From: Cannabis sativa
Taxonomy: Eukaryota > Streptophyta > Magnoliopsida > Rosales > Cannabaceae
DNA length: 64,000 nucleotides
Assembly: GCF_029168945.1 (NCBI RefSeq)
Contig: NC_083603.1
Location: forward strand, 9,300,001 to 9,364,000
Reading direction: 5' to 3'
Shown here: positions 13,108 to 24,776 of the stretch, one piece after another
How positions within the stretch are numbered: position 1 is the stretch's first letter
How the letters are laid out: the number at the start of each line of letters is the position of its first letter
Program-made: the position numbers and the translations under genes
The notes under the pieces: model-generated
Seen by the model: only the letters and a program-made list of their open reading frames with translations
The model's database searches: none
Told to the model about the DNA's origin: nothing

Positions 13108-14270
13108 CTATTTAAAATTTGAATTCTCAACCAAAAATGGCAAGGCTTCAGAACCCTTTCCACAATGCAGTGAAGGCTTTCTAGAGTAGTTACCCAAACC
13201 ATGAACACCATTAGAGACCCTACTCACCGCAGTAAATAAGGGCTTGGGAACCCACACCTGGCTTGCCCTATAGCATGAACAATTGGTAGCTTTCAACATG
13301 GGTCCCTTTCTCAATCCGTGAGCATGAATGCCTGAAGCCACATTATTAAAACTCAAAATCCCTCCCAATGGTTCCAAAGAAGAAAGCCCATCCATCTTTG
13401 ACTCCTTACGCACACCCTTGTTACCCTTTTTATCCTTGGCCCAATTACTGGAGACATCTAATTTCCCTGAGAAACAACTTAGGTAAGAAGAAGTAGAGTT
13501 GAGCCAAGGACCAAAGAGAGGGTACGCGATACCCCGAGCGTCCTAAATGGTGACCGTCAACACTAAAGAGCAATCACCTCTCTGACCCAAACATCTGTAA
13601 AGGTAGCAAAAGTTTCCTAGTTTTTCGTATTTGATTTGAACCCATCTGTCTTCATTGTTCAACAAAAGCATCCACAACACAAAAGATTATTCACATTAAT
13701 ATCTAGTTCGACTCTGATCCAATTATTCCGAGTAACCAGTTTAGACTCATCCAACTCAATAAAAATCACCTTACCCACTTGATCTCCTAACAAATTAGAA
13801 TTAACTCTGGGGAAGAAACCAAGCAGCAGGTAATGTATTTGAATCCAAAAACAAATAGTATTAAAGGAAAGCTCCTTAGTACCAAAGGAAGAAGGCCAAG
13901 CTAGAAGCACTAAGATTTCTCCTTTGATCGATACGGCAAGGTCCATTATCAAGAACCCATTTCCTGTCTACCACCTTTATGAAGCCAAAATGAAAGATGT
14001 TAGAAAATGCTCATCCAAAAAATAGGGTGTCAACCTTCACTTGAGTCTTCCGTAGATTCGCACAAAAGCTTTCCACCTCTCTTTCCTCAATAAGTTTGGG
14101 AAACAACACCTTACCAATAAAGTAGAATTTAGATAAGACTTGGGTAGTTGAAGCTCTAAGGACTAGTGAGATAGAAGCCTCACTCAAAGAAATGCATCTG
14201 CCCCTATTAACAATTGGTTGCACATTAACTACCTTCATCATGAAAAAACAACCACCAAACGAAGACCATA
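13108..14270 (-). pseudogene. LINE ORF1-like protein (DUF4283 / zinc-knuckle), broken
   Basis: The segment at 13659-13952 translates to a stretch with ...WIQIHYLLLGFF... and ...IRVELDINVNNLLCCGCF, matching the end of the DUF4283 region and the run into the CCHC knuckle of plant LINE ORF1 proteins. The segment at 14003-14260 (FIGKVLFPKLIEEREVESF) looks like the DUF4283 start. The segment at 13108-13413 is a polar, low-similarity tail, as expected for ORF1 C-termini. The pieces lie in different frames with stops between. The assignment rests on position and motif style, so it is moderate. Confidence 0.6.
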
Positions 14271-14522
14271 CCCAAAACACGTGAAAAGAAACATAACACC
14301 CACCAACCCCACATACCAACAATAAAGACAGACACAACAAAGATACGACTAAAAGGAATAGCCAAACCAAAAGAATGGACAAGTAAAAAAGTAACAAACC
14401 CAACTACTCAGGAAACAAAAAGGAGAGACAATGAAGATCCACAGGTTAAAACAAAAGAACCAAAATAGGGTAGTAAAAGAGGCACACAAGACACACGACA
14501 AAGGAAAGTAAGAGAAAAAAAA

Positions 14523-14737
14523 GGATTTTTTCATTTTTACACTTAAAAACAGTTTTTTTTTTTTTTCATTTTTTACGGAATTCTACATAGAAACCCCTAT
14601 TGCAACTAGCGCTGCAACCTAAATTGCAACAAAAAATCGTATAGAAACCCCTATTGCAACTAGCGCTGCAACCATTTTAGAAACCCAAACCGTAAATTTG
14701 AAAAAAAAAGTTAAAAAAAATAGTATATGGGGTAATT
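14523..14737. repeat. Dispersed ~215-bp repeat, copy 2
   Basis: Companion of 2371-2585 in the same orientation. It contains two tandem units with CTATTGCAACTAGCGCTGCAA. It sits close to the presumed 5' side of the LINE but is not obviously part of it, since the 2371 copy has no LINE beside it. Confidence 0.6.
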
Positions 14738-14876
14738 CTAAAAAAAAAAAAAATAAGTCAACCCAAATGGAAAGAAGATGAAAGGAATGAAGTCGAGAAA
14801 TGAAAAGAGAGAGAGAATAGTAGATGACTATTCTCTCTTTTATTAATAAGTGTTATTTATTGATAGTTACTAAATA

Positions 14877-15382
14877 TGTAAAGACCGCTTAGTTTTAATT
14901 TAGAAATTAGCAGGTAATTAGGGCTTTATTATGAAAATTATTTATTAATATTGAATTAATTATTTTATGATGATTTATTTGAATTCAGAATGCATTTTTA
15001 TGTCACTTATAGAAATTTCATAATTTTGCATATTTTGTGTCCGGCAACATTGGAACGCGGTGTTTGGCTATTAGAATCACATCATACTATTTTCAGTATA
15101 GCGGGACAATAATTTAGATATTGGAAATGTCGGAAATAGTCGAGATTTTAGATTTTCCCAAAATACCCCTTAGTGATTTCCTTGAAGGTTTTGTGTGGGC
15201 AAGGGCATTTTGGTCTTTTTGCTCATTGAGTATTTTGTCCTTTAGTGGACTTAGTATTATTTTAATAAGTTGATTTTAAGTTATTTCTTGGCTGAAATAG
15301 AAGATAGAAAACTCTTTTTATTACTTTAATATTTCATATTTTTTTTACAAAATATCAAAAAGAAGGAAAAATTATTTTTGGT

Positions 15383-15426
<44 letters not shown>

Positions 15427-16884
15427 TCGAAACCCTTGGGGAAGGCAGCAACTTGGAGTGTTTTCAGCTGGTTTTTACTGGTTTAGGTTGATTCTTGGAG
15501 GATCCTTTGAAGGTATAGCTTTAGTAACCTTCTCTCTAGCTTTCTTTGGTTTTAAAGAAATGAATTTTTGCATGAATTGGTATTTTTGTTGCTGTGGTTG
15601 CTGTAGCTGTTGGATGTTGATTTCTATAGTTAAAATATGATTTATTATGTTGAATTAAGCATGAATTATTAGTTGTTTGAAGGTTTAACCAAGTTTTGAG
15701 TTTTAGAACTCAAACTTGGAGCTTTCATGGTGAAATTTAATTCCGAGCTTTGATTGTTGTTTTATTGCTTGGAAATAGTTTATTGGGGTATAATATGCAG
15801 GTCTGGAAAGTTTGGTTGAGTTTGGAAACGAGTTGATTAGGGTTTGAACTTTTTTGGTTTTTCAAGGTAAAACCGGCTAACCGGTTTTACAATGCTTGTA
15901 AAACCGGTTACCCGGATTTTGCAGTAGGGAAACCCGAAAATTCAGCTTGTCGTTTCGCGTCAGTTTCAAATTTCTAGTTGGTTGATTCCCTGCTAGTTTA
16001 GGGTATTGTCATATTGAGTTGCAGTAGATAGGTTTTTGGTTTTAAACCTAAGTCCCGGTTGTGATTTAGCGAGTCACTTATGCGTGTTGTTATCGATGTG
16101 ATTTAGGAGCCTATAATTCGCCGAGCAGTTGTTCCACTCAGGTTAACCGGCACACCTGAATTTGGAATTGAGGTAAGATTAGTATTATATCATGCATATG
16201 TTATTACATGTTTAGCGTACATGTTGTTATTTCCAGTTAGATTACATTGATAGCAGTAATAGTATACATAGAGTTGTGTTGATTACTGATAAATGTATGT
16301 TGGCTAAAATACTGATCAATGTTGTCACATCAATATGGCTAGAGTATGACTAGCATATTGAGTATAGGCTGACATTATGGTCGATAGTATTGTCTTATGA
16401 ACGTTCTAGACTCAGTACCGTGTGGGACACGGGGATTAGGGTTATGATCGGGTGTATGGGTGCCAGATTATAACTCGGGTTATTTGTATGTTTATGTTAT
16501 GCTTTTCTTACTGAGTCTTTCGACTCACAATGCTATCTTTATGTCTAGGTAAGGGCAAGGCTAAAGTTGAGGAGCCGTGAGTACGAGCAGGTGAAGATTG
16601 TACATGTCGGGGCGGTTAGGCCTGGAGCGTACGATCTTTGGGACAACGAGGCTTTTGCTGTATAGTCGCTGGGCGACAAACTTTTGTTTATATGTATAGC
16701 AAACTTTTAAAAAGTATTTTGTAAACGGGATCCCGAAATTTTATATATGTAATACTTTAAGTTGTTTAATTAATTTAGCAAATTTTTAATTAATCACGTT
16801 TTTCATTAACTTCGTTGATTAGCAACGAGCTGCACAGTACGTTTAAAATCACGCTAACATGCCTATGCTAGTTAGGGTGTTACA
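14877..16884 (+). mobile_element. Chromovirus (Tekay/Del-type) solo LTR, plus orientation
   Basis: Starts TGTAAAGACCGCTTAG and ends TTAGGGTGTTACA, with a perfect AAATA duplication on both sides (14872-14876 and 16885-16889). Start and end match, in opposite orientation, the LTR at 19026-21370 and the end of the LTR that starts at 62799. There is no internal region, so this is a solo LTR left by LTR-LTR recombination. At 2008 bp it is about 340 bp shorter than the 19026 copy. The frame at 15458-15640 is not believed to be a gene. Confidence 0.93.
15387..15424. repeat. (CT)n microsatellite in the solo LTR
   Basis: An uninterrupted CT run of about 38 bases inside the solo LTR. The 19026 copy has only short GAGA words at the corresponding place (about 20855-20875). 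Confidence 0.9.
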
Positions 16885-16889
16885 AAATA

Positions 16890-17246
16890 AATTTAATTAT
16901 AAATATTATTTTTAAAAAATATTAAATTATTAAATTTTGATTTAATGTCAAATAATAAAAGAAAAATTTGATAATGACAATTACTTGATTTCCCTATTTT
17001 TGATGGTTAGAGCATCTCCAAGGAGTACCCTAAATTTGGTTTCACACTATCACTAAATTTAGTGTAAAAAATTATTTCTACTCCAACCATAACACCAAAA
17101 ATTACACTAAAAAAAGATTCCATATTATTATATTAATTTTTTAATAATATTAAAAAATTTAATATTATATTAATTTAATAAAATCACTACAATTGTTAAA
17201 AGATAATAATACTGTAAAATCGGCAAAACTCAATAATGCCTCACAA
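16890..17246. other. Intergenic DNA with a MITE-like fragment
   Basis: AT-rich. Bases 17010-17110 (GAGCATCTCCAAGGAGTA..., TTTAGTGTAAAA) resemble the edge of a small inverted-repeat transposon and share ACTAAATTTAGTGT words with 7180-7220. No complete element can be delimited and no gene is seen. Confidence 0.4.
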
Positions 17247-17704
17247 GATTATGTTAGAAATTTATTTTACCAGGATCTTAGATCTACTCACAAGTATGTT
17301 GTTTAAACACCCTAAATATGAACTTTCTAAAACGATAAATTAAACACATATAAAGTTAAGAAAACCTTACATTGATGCAGCGGAATTAATGTCTCCTTCC
17401 ACTCAGATCTCTAACCCTTGAATCCTTTCTGTAGCAGAGTATAATCAAGATCTGAGCCCGAATGTCCTTCTTCTTCAAGTTTGATCCTTCACAGTCTTCC
17501 AATCTATGATTGAGTTACTGCTTGCTGTGTGTGGGCACTCACTCTTTCACTAGGGTCACGAAATTGATGAAGGGAAAAGAGAGGGATGATTTCAGCCAGG
17601 TATAGAAAGTGGGGAAGGCTCAGTTTTTCTGAAGAGAGAAATTTCTGTCAGAAAGGCTTATTGAAAACTTGTGAAAGCATGTTCTGTGACTGAGCCATCA
17701 CTTT

Positions 17705-17714
17705 CTATTTATAG
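17705..17714 (-). promoter_or_regulatory. TATA box of the copia-type solo LTR
   Basis: On the minus strand the sequence reads CTATAAATAG in the middle of the LTR. It fits the LTR orientation deduced from the TGTTGGG start and is the likely core promoter. Confidence 0.5.
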
Positions 17715-19596
17715 GCAACTACTAGGTTTAGGTTAGGAATTATTTGGCATTAAAATAATGAAAATATTAATTTGAAAAACCTATTTAAGTGGCCGGCCAT
17801 GGTGTGTTAGTGGGCCTCACTTGATTTTGCAGTTTTATCAAATTTTATCTCTATTTTCTCAAAAACGCCAATTTTCTAATTCTAACCTTTTAAATGCCAA
17901 AACTAATTATTTAATAACTAAAATACATTATTAAATAATATTGTCATTTAATTTAATTATTAATTAGACATATAAAGTCCATTAATAAATAAATAAACCT
18001 AGAAACTCTTTTCTTTACAATTTCACACCTGCTTAGTGAAAATTCATAAAATTAGACATAGTCTAACTTTAGAATTATAATTGATCAATCACGAATCAAT
18101 TAATGAGTCTTACAAGCAGAATGTTCTCAACTAGAATGGGGACCATGGATCTATATGCTGAGCTTCCAATAAGTGAACCAAATTTACCAAGTAAATTCCT
18201 ACTTATTAATTCTTCGTTGAATCCACTCTTAGAACTTAGAATTGCACTCTCAGACTTATATAGAGCATATTGTATGTTCCACGATATCAATATACTATCT
18301 CATTTAACCATTGTTATAATCTTATTGTGATTTAAAGATCCTCTATATAGATGATCTACATCGAGATGGGATTTCTTTACCGTTCTCATCCCTCAATGTA
18401 TTTTGCCCCTTAAAATACTTAGCTACCTGTAAATGGTGTTTAGTGATCTAATAATTAGTCAGTTAAACAAGAGCTCATCCATTTACTTCTATTTGCTAAG
18501 CTCGAAGGGAATCATCACTTGACTTTTATACACCAGTAGAAGCTATAGATTCCATATTTATGTTCAGCACTCCCACTCAATCATACTATCATGTTCCCAA
18601 AATATACGTATCACCCTGACCCAAAAGTAGGCTTAACTAATAAATCAAAGAACATGAATAGCACTCCTGAGTTGAGCCTAAGCATATCAGGATTTAGATT
18701 CTTTTAATCTTAAGATCAACTACTGATATTGACTTGGAAAGATATGTATAACGGTAAGTTTGTAGTATCTTAACTTAGTTGCAATATCGGTCCAGTCCAA
18801 TGTATACTCCATACATTCGAAACTAGTATACTTTACTAATGTCCTGGAAAGAACATAACACTTACTCCAAGTGTAAGTACACATCATCACTGATTATCAC
18901 ATTAGTGTAAATCCAATAACACTGATGAAACAGGGACCAAAACTTTTGATTCATATGATCACAATCACATTCCATTGTGTTGATGATACTGTAATTGTGA
19001 ATAAACATATGATCTGGATTTAACTTGTAACACCCTAACAAACATAGGCGTATTACGTGATTTTTAAACATGCTGTGCAGCTCGTTGCTAATCAACGAGG
19101 TTTATGGAAAACGTGATTAATTAAAATTTTTGCTTTTTAATTAAACTTATAAAATATTATTACAAAAGACTCAGGATCCCGATTACAAAATCATTTACAA
19201 AAAGATATAACTGTTCATACAAAATAATTGTCGCCTAGCGACTAGTTTCAAAATCAGCCTCGCTGTCCCGAGGATCGTACTCTCCAGGCCTAACCGCCCC
19301 GACATGTACAACCTTCATAAGCTCGCTCACGGTCCATCAGCTCTAGCCTTGCCTTTGCCTACACATAAACGTAGAACTGTGAGTCGACAGACTCAGTAAG
19401 AAAAGCATAATAATACTCATACATAAATCCCGGTCATGATCAGACGCCCATACCCCTGATCACAACCCTAACTGCCGTGTCCAACACGATACTAAGTCCC
19501 GCTACTGCCGTGTCCAACACGGTACTGAGCCACTACTGTCGTGTCCAACACGGTACTGAGTTCTGAACGTTCATAGGGACGGTACTATTGACACGT

Positions 19597-19830
19597 AACA
19601 GTCTGATCGGTCGAACCGGTCATACTCCATTCTTGGTCATACTCCGGCTGTACCGACGTGTTACTATATCCACGATCGGTCGAGCCGGTCATACTCCATT
19701 TCTTGGTCATACTCCAGCTGTCTCGACGGGATACGTCAATAGTACGGAACCACCAACCAAGTGTCGGCTGATCGGTCGAGCCGGTCATACTCATTCTTGG
19801 TCATACTCCAGCCTGTACCGACGTGATAGG
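19597..19830. repeat. Tandem repeats in the chromovirus LTR
   Basis: Three copies of a unit containing GATCGGTCGA(A/G)CCGGTCATACT followed by TTCTTGGTCATACTCC and a tail with ACCGACGTG or CGACGGGAT. The unit is about 70-100 bp, unequally spaced. The 62799 LTR has an analogous but differently sequenced array at 63310-63570. Confidence 0.75.
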
Positions 19831-20160
19831 GTTGGATGGTTCAAAGCCAACATACATAACAATGTAATCTAACAGGCTTCCTACATGCACGCTAAACATG
19901 TAATCTACATATGCATACTGTTATACTAATCTTACCTGGATTCCGAATTCAGGTGTGCCGGTCAACTCCGACCGGAACTTTAAGCTAACGCGGTGGATTA
20001 CAGGCTCCTAAACCATAAAAATCACAACACTATAAGTGATACGCTAAATCACTTCCCGGGGACTTAAACTAGGAACTAAAAGTTTCCCTATCACTAAAAA
20101 GCATGGCAATACCCCCTAAAACATAAAATCGAGGAAATCTAGAGTTTGTGAAAATTCCCC

Positions 20161-20252
20161 AACCGGTAGACCGGTTGCCCAACCGGAATTCCGGTTCTGG
20201 AAAATTCAGAACCCTCATCCGGAATTCCGGATGCACAACCGGAATTCCGGTT
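20161..20252. repeat. Cluster of CCGG-centred palindromes in the LTR
   Basis: Four near-perfect palindromes in 92 bases: AACCGGT-AG-ACCGGTT (20161-20176), AACCGGAATTCCGGTT (20181-20196), CATCCGGAATTCCGGATG (20216-20233) and AACCGGAATTCCGGTT again (20237-20252). Equivalent clusters lie in the other two LTRs (15871-15920 and 63881-63986). Function unknown. Confidence 0.9.
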
Positions 20253-21370
20253 CCTCGCAGGCAGCAAACTCAAAAATTCATAACTTGCACAAATCGACTC
20301 CAAATCAATTCAAACCTTCCAGACCTACTCCATATGACCCAAAGAACATTTCTAAGGCATCAAAACCACCCAGATTGCACATAATCAAAATTCACCATTA
20401 AAGCTCAAGCTTTGAGTTCTAAACTCAAACTTGAGCAAACCTAGCTAGATGCAATCAAATCCATCTAAACTTACTTAAACAAGCATAACTAAGCCTCTGG
20501 AAACAATTAAAAACATCAACAATATCACAGCAACAGATTCAAAGCATTTCTCTCAAAAATCATAGTTTTAGCTTAGAAAAATCATAACTTTACTCAACCT
20601 AACTATCATGCTTCAAAACAACCTAAATAACCTTAATCTAACAAGCTTTAAACCTCTGAAATTAAGAACAAATTCACAGCAGCAACAACATCTAACAATC
20701 ATGCATTTACTCATATTTTCACCATTTTTATTAAAGAAAATAAAGGGAGAAACTTAGAGATCACATACCACAATCAAGGGTTCACAAATTTATGATGAAT
20801 CTAGCTTGAAAATTGAAGAAAACCAGCCCTAGAATTCCATGCAACCAGCCGAAAAAGAGAGAGGAAAAAGAGAGTGTTTTTGAATTTTCTATCTTTTTTC
20901 TAAGTTGTACTTTTTTGATAAAATGAAATAAAAGACACCTATATCATCTCATTTCAGCCAATATTAAAAGTCAAATAACATTTATTTTTCCATTAATAAC
21001 CTCACTAAAGACAAAATATCATTGGGGCAAAAAGACCAATTTGCCCCTCCACACTAAAACCACATAATAATCACTAAAGGGGTATTTCTGGGAAATTCTA
21101 AATTCCCGGCCATTCCCGACATTCCCAATGTCTAAAAAAACTGCCCCAAACTACTAACATACTAAGTTGTGATTTCTACTGAGCCAACCACCGGGTTCCA
21201 AAATACCGGGCACCGGAATGCAAAATTATGCAAACTACTACATGACATAAAAATGCATCTCTGAATTCAATAAATAACAGTATAATAAATTATTTAAATA
21301 GCTATAAATAATTTTCATAATTACTCATAATTAACTGCTAATTTCCAAATTAAACTAAGCGGTCTTTACA

Positions 21371-21387
21371 ACTATCCCCCCCTTAAA
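21371..21387 (-). promoter_or_regulatory. Polypurine tract of the chromovirus
   Basis: The minus strand reads CTTTTAAGGGGGGGATAGT directly before the LTR start TGTAAAGACC. This is the expected plus-strand primer site for reverse transcription and fixes the inner LTR border. Confidence 0.9.
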
Positions 21388-22268
21388 AGGATTTCGTCCC
21401 CGAAATCTAACCTGAATAACTCTGGATATTGAGCTCTCATATCTGACTCTAGCTCCCAGGTGGCTTCCTCCACCTTGCTGTTTCTCCAGAGAACCTTGAC
21501 CAATGCTATGGTCTTATTTCGAAGGACTTTATCCTTTCTATCCAGGATCTGCACTGGCTGTTCCTCATAAGTCATGTCTGGCTGTAGCTCAAGGCTCTCA
21601 TAACTGAGTATATGAGAGGGATCTGAAACGTATTTTCTCAACATCGAGACATGGAATACGTTGTGAACTGCTGATAAGGCTGGAGGCAATGCTAACCGAT
21701 ATGCCACTTGACCTATCTTCTCGAGAATCTCGAAAGGTCCTGTAAATCTAGGGCATAACTTGCCTCTTTTCCCGAAACGTTTGATCCCCTTCTTCGGAAC
21801 TACCCGTAAAAACACATGGTCCCCTACTTGGAACTCAACATCTCTGCGTTTCGGATCTGCGTAACTCTTCTGTCTACTCTGTGAGGCAAGCATTCTAGCT
21901 TTTATCTTCTCTATTGCCTCATTGGTCCGCTGCACTGACTCTGGACCTAGGTATTTCCTCTCCCCTGTCTCATCCCAGTGGATGGGAGATCTACACTTCC
22001 TACCGTATAACAGTTCATAGGGAGCCATCCCTATCGTACTCTGATAACTGTTGTTGTAAGAAAAATTCTATCAACGGTAGATACTTATTCCATGAGCCTT
22101 CAAAGTCCATAACACAGGCTCTCAACATGTCCTCCAATATCTGAATTGTCCTTTCGGACTGACCATCTGTCTGAGGATGGAATCTTGTCTTGAATTTCGG
22201 CTTGGTACCCATTGCGCGTTGCAAACTTTGCCAAAATTTGGAGGTGAACTTCGGATCCCTGTCCGAAA
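21372..22268 (-). pseudogene. Chromovirus integrase C-terminal half with chromo-like tail, frameshifted
   Basis: Three frames are needed. The stretch 22225-22268 encodes [12 protein letters not shown] with the second catalytic Asp; 22015-22224 encodes [18 protein letters not shown] with the catalytic Glu; 21372-22028 encodes [18 protein letters not shown], then a GPFEILEKIGQVAYRL block and a tail reading LRNKTIALVKVLWRNSKVEE and ATWELE, the chromodomain-like end of Tekay/Del-type integrases. Such tails can steer integration by binding chromatin. At least two frameshifts separate the pieces, so no functional integrase can be made. Confidence 0.9.
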
Positions 22269-23195
22269 CTATAGACTTCGGTACCCGTGAAGTCTTACTA
22301 TCTCTACGACATACAACTCTGCCAACTGATCCACTGTAAATGTTGTTCTAACCGGCAGAAAATGAGCAGATTTCGTAAATCGATCCACCACTACCCAGAT
22401 GGAATCAAACAAACCCGTGGTCCTAGGTAACCCGACCACAAAATCCATCGTGATATCTTCCCATTTCCATTCTGGTAGGGTTAGAGGCTGCAACAACCCT
22501 GCTGGTCTCTGATGTTCAGCCTTAATCTGCTGACAGGTGAGGCATCTCGATACGAATTCTACCAAATTCTTCTTCATACCGCTCCACCAGAAGTACGGTT
22601 TCAAATCTTGGTACATCTTAGTGGTGCCGGGATGTAGAGAATACGGGGTAGAATGAGCATCCTCAAAGATCTCATTCCTGAGTTCCACACTATTCGGAAC
22701 ACAAACCCTAGCTTTATACAAAAGCGTCCCGTTGTCTGACACTGAAAAGTCCTTGGCTTGACCAGCCAACACCTCATCTCTGATCTTCACTAACTCTGGA
22801 TCCGTCATCTGAGCGACTTTTATTCTTTCCAACAGACCAGATTGAAGCGTCAAGTTGTGAAGCTGACCTACCACAAACTCAATGCTGGATCTAACCATAT
22901 CCTCTGCTAGCTGAGGTGAGATCTGAACCATACTAGCTACTTGCCCGGGACCCTTTCTGCTCAGGGCATCAGCCACTACATTGGCCTTTCCGGGGTGATA
23001 GAGGATCTCACAATCGTAATCTTTCACTAATTCCAACCAACGCCTCTGTCTCATATTCAAATCCTTCTGAGTAAAAAAATACTTGAGACTTTTATGGTCG
23101 GTATAGATTTCACACTTTTCCCCGTAAAGGTAATGCCGCCAAATCTTCAATGCGAAAACCACCGCGGCCAACTCTAGGTCATGAGTCGGGTACAC
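22269..23195 (-). pseudogene. Chromovirus RNase H and integrase N-terminal half
   Basis: Continues the polyprotein in a new frame after a frameshift near 23190. RNase H is marked by [35 protein letters not shown] and [10 protein letters not shown]. It is followed by the integrase zinc finger ([11 protein letters not shown]...[12 protein letters not shown]) and the first catalytic Asp region ([25 protein letters not shown]). The frame ends shortly before the second catalytic Asp. Confidence 0.9.
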
Positions 23196-24757
23196 TGTTC
23201 ATAATCCTTTAACTGACGGGAGGCATAAGCGATAACCCGATCGGCTTGCATCAATACACACCCCAAACCCTGTTTGGATGCGTCACAGTAAACTACGAAC
23301 TTCTCCTTGTCTGAAGGCAAAGCTAGCACTGGAGCGGTAATCAACCTCTGCTTTAGCTCCTGAAAACTAGCTTCGCACTTGTCTGACCAAATAAATCGCT
23401 GATTCTTCTTCGTAAGCTCGGTTAGGGGCATTGAAATTTTTGAAAACCCTTCCACGAACCTACGGTAGTACCCAGCTAAACCCAAGAAGCTTCTGATCTC
23501 TGTCACTGTCTTCGGTCTCGGCCAATCCCTGACGGATTCAATCTTCCCGGGATCCACCTTGATCCCATCTTTGCTTACAATGTGCCCTAGGAAAGACACC
23601 TGAGATAGCAAGAACTCACATTTCTTGAACTTGGCATAAAGCTTATGTTCTCGAAGCCGTTGCAGTACCATCTGAAGATGTAACTCATGCTCCTCTTCTG
23701 ATTGAGAGTACACGAGGATGTCGTCGATAAACACAATCACACAGATATCGAGGAAATCCTTGAATACTCTATTCATCAAGTCCATGAATGCTGCAGGAGC
23801 ATTGGTTAGTCCGAATGACATAACCTGAAATTCATAATGTCCATACCTAGGGCGGAAAGCCGTCTTCGGAATGTCCTCCTCTCGGATTCTCAACTGATGA
23901 TAACCCGAACGGAGATCAATCTTAGAAAAGACCGTCTTCCCCTGAAGCTGATCGAACAAATCATCGATCCTAGGTAATGGATATTTATTCTTCACCGTCA
24001 GCTTGTTCAATTCCCTGTAGTCGATGCACATCCTCATAGATCCATCCTTCTTCTTGACGAATAAAACCGGGGCTCCCCAGGGTGACACACTGGGCCGAAT
24101 AAACCCTATGTCAAGCAACCCTTGGAGCTGAATCTTTAATTCCTTAAGTTCAGCTCGAGCCATTCTATACGGGGCTTTGGAAACCGGTTCCAACCCTGGT
24201 GCCAAATCTATCACGAAGTCAGTCTCCCGCTGAGGTGGTAACCCTGGAAGTTCTTCGGGAAAAACATCCAAAAATTTTCGAACCACTTTGATGTCCTCTG
24301 GCCGAATGGTATCTGGCCGAGTGGTGTCCACCACCACGACCAGAAACCCTAAGCATCCGCCATGTAATAACTCTCTAGCTGACATGGCCGAAATCACCGG
24401 GATCCGGGATCCCTGAACTGAACCAACAAACACAAATGGTTCTTCACTTTCCGGTTGGAAGATCACCATCTTCCTTTTACAATCTATACTCGCCGAATAT
24501 TTAGATAGGAAATCCATTCCTAAAATAATGTCGAACTCTACTAAACTCATCTCTATCAAGTCAGCACTTAACTGTCTACCATCTATCCTGATCGGCATAG
24601 ACCTAATCCACCTATTGGAGATAACCAATTCTCCGCTAGGTAATAGGGTTCCAAACCCTGATTCATATCTATCGTACGGTCTATCCAATTTACTAAAGAC
24701 TCTGGCCGCCACATAAGAATGTGTAGCCCCAGAATCAAACAGCACTGAATATAGCGA
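23174..24757 (-). pseudogene. Chromovirus protease and reverse transcriptase, frameshifted
   Basis: The frame opens with [13 protein letters not shown], the aspartic protease active site, and has no proper upstream ATG of its own: it should be a continuation of gag. The reverse transcriptase follows with [53 protein letters not shown], the [12 protein letters not shown] catalytic core and FLGHIVS. The RNase H start has [11 protein letters not shown]. All visible catalytic residues are present. Frameshifts at both ends (from gag near 24770, into RNase H near 23190) break the polyprotein. Confidence 0.92.
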
Positions 24758-24776
24758 GTTATTAATAGAAAGGCGA

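Larger units (their letters stand above)
8288..14270 (-). mobile_element. Decayed L1-type LINE retrotransposon
   Basis: Read from right to left the minus strand gives an ORF1-like DUF4283/zinc-knuckle region, an APE-type endonuclease, a reverse transcriptase and a C-terminal plant RNase H-like domain, the standard order for plant L1 elements. All parts carry stops and frameshifts. The 5' edge is uncertain. No 3' poly-A (plus-strand poly-T) and no target-site duplication could be identified near 8.2 kb, so the 3' end may be lost. Too broken to be active. Confidence 0.85.
19026..21370 (-). mobile_element. 3' LTR of the chromovirus part
   Basis: On the minus strand it runs from TGTAAAGACCGCTTAG (21370) to GGGTGTTACA (19026), 2345 bp, next to a polypurine tract at its inner side. 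It shares its termini and many internal blocks with the solo LTR at 14877 and the partial LTR at 62799. It contains a CCGG palindrome cluster and a tandem-repeat block. Long LTRs are usual in Tekay/Del-type chromoviruses. Confidence 0.93.
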
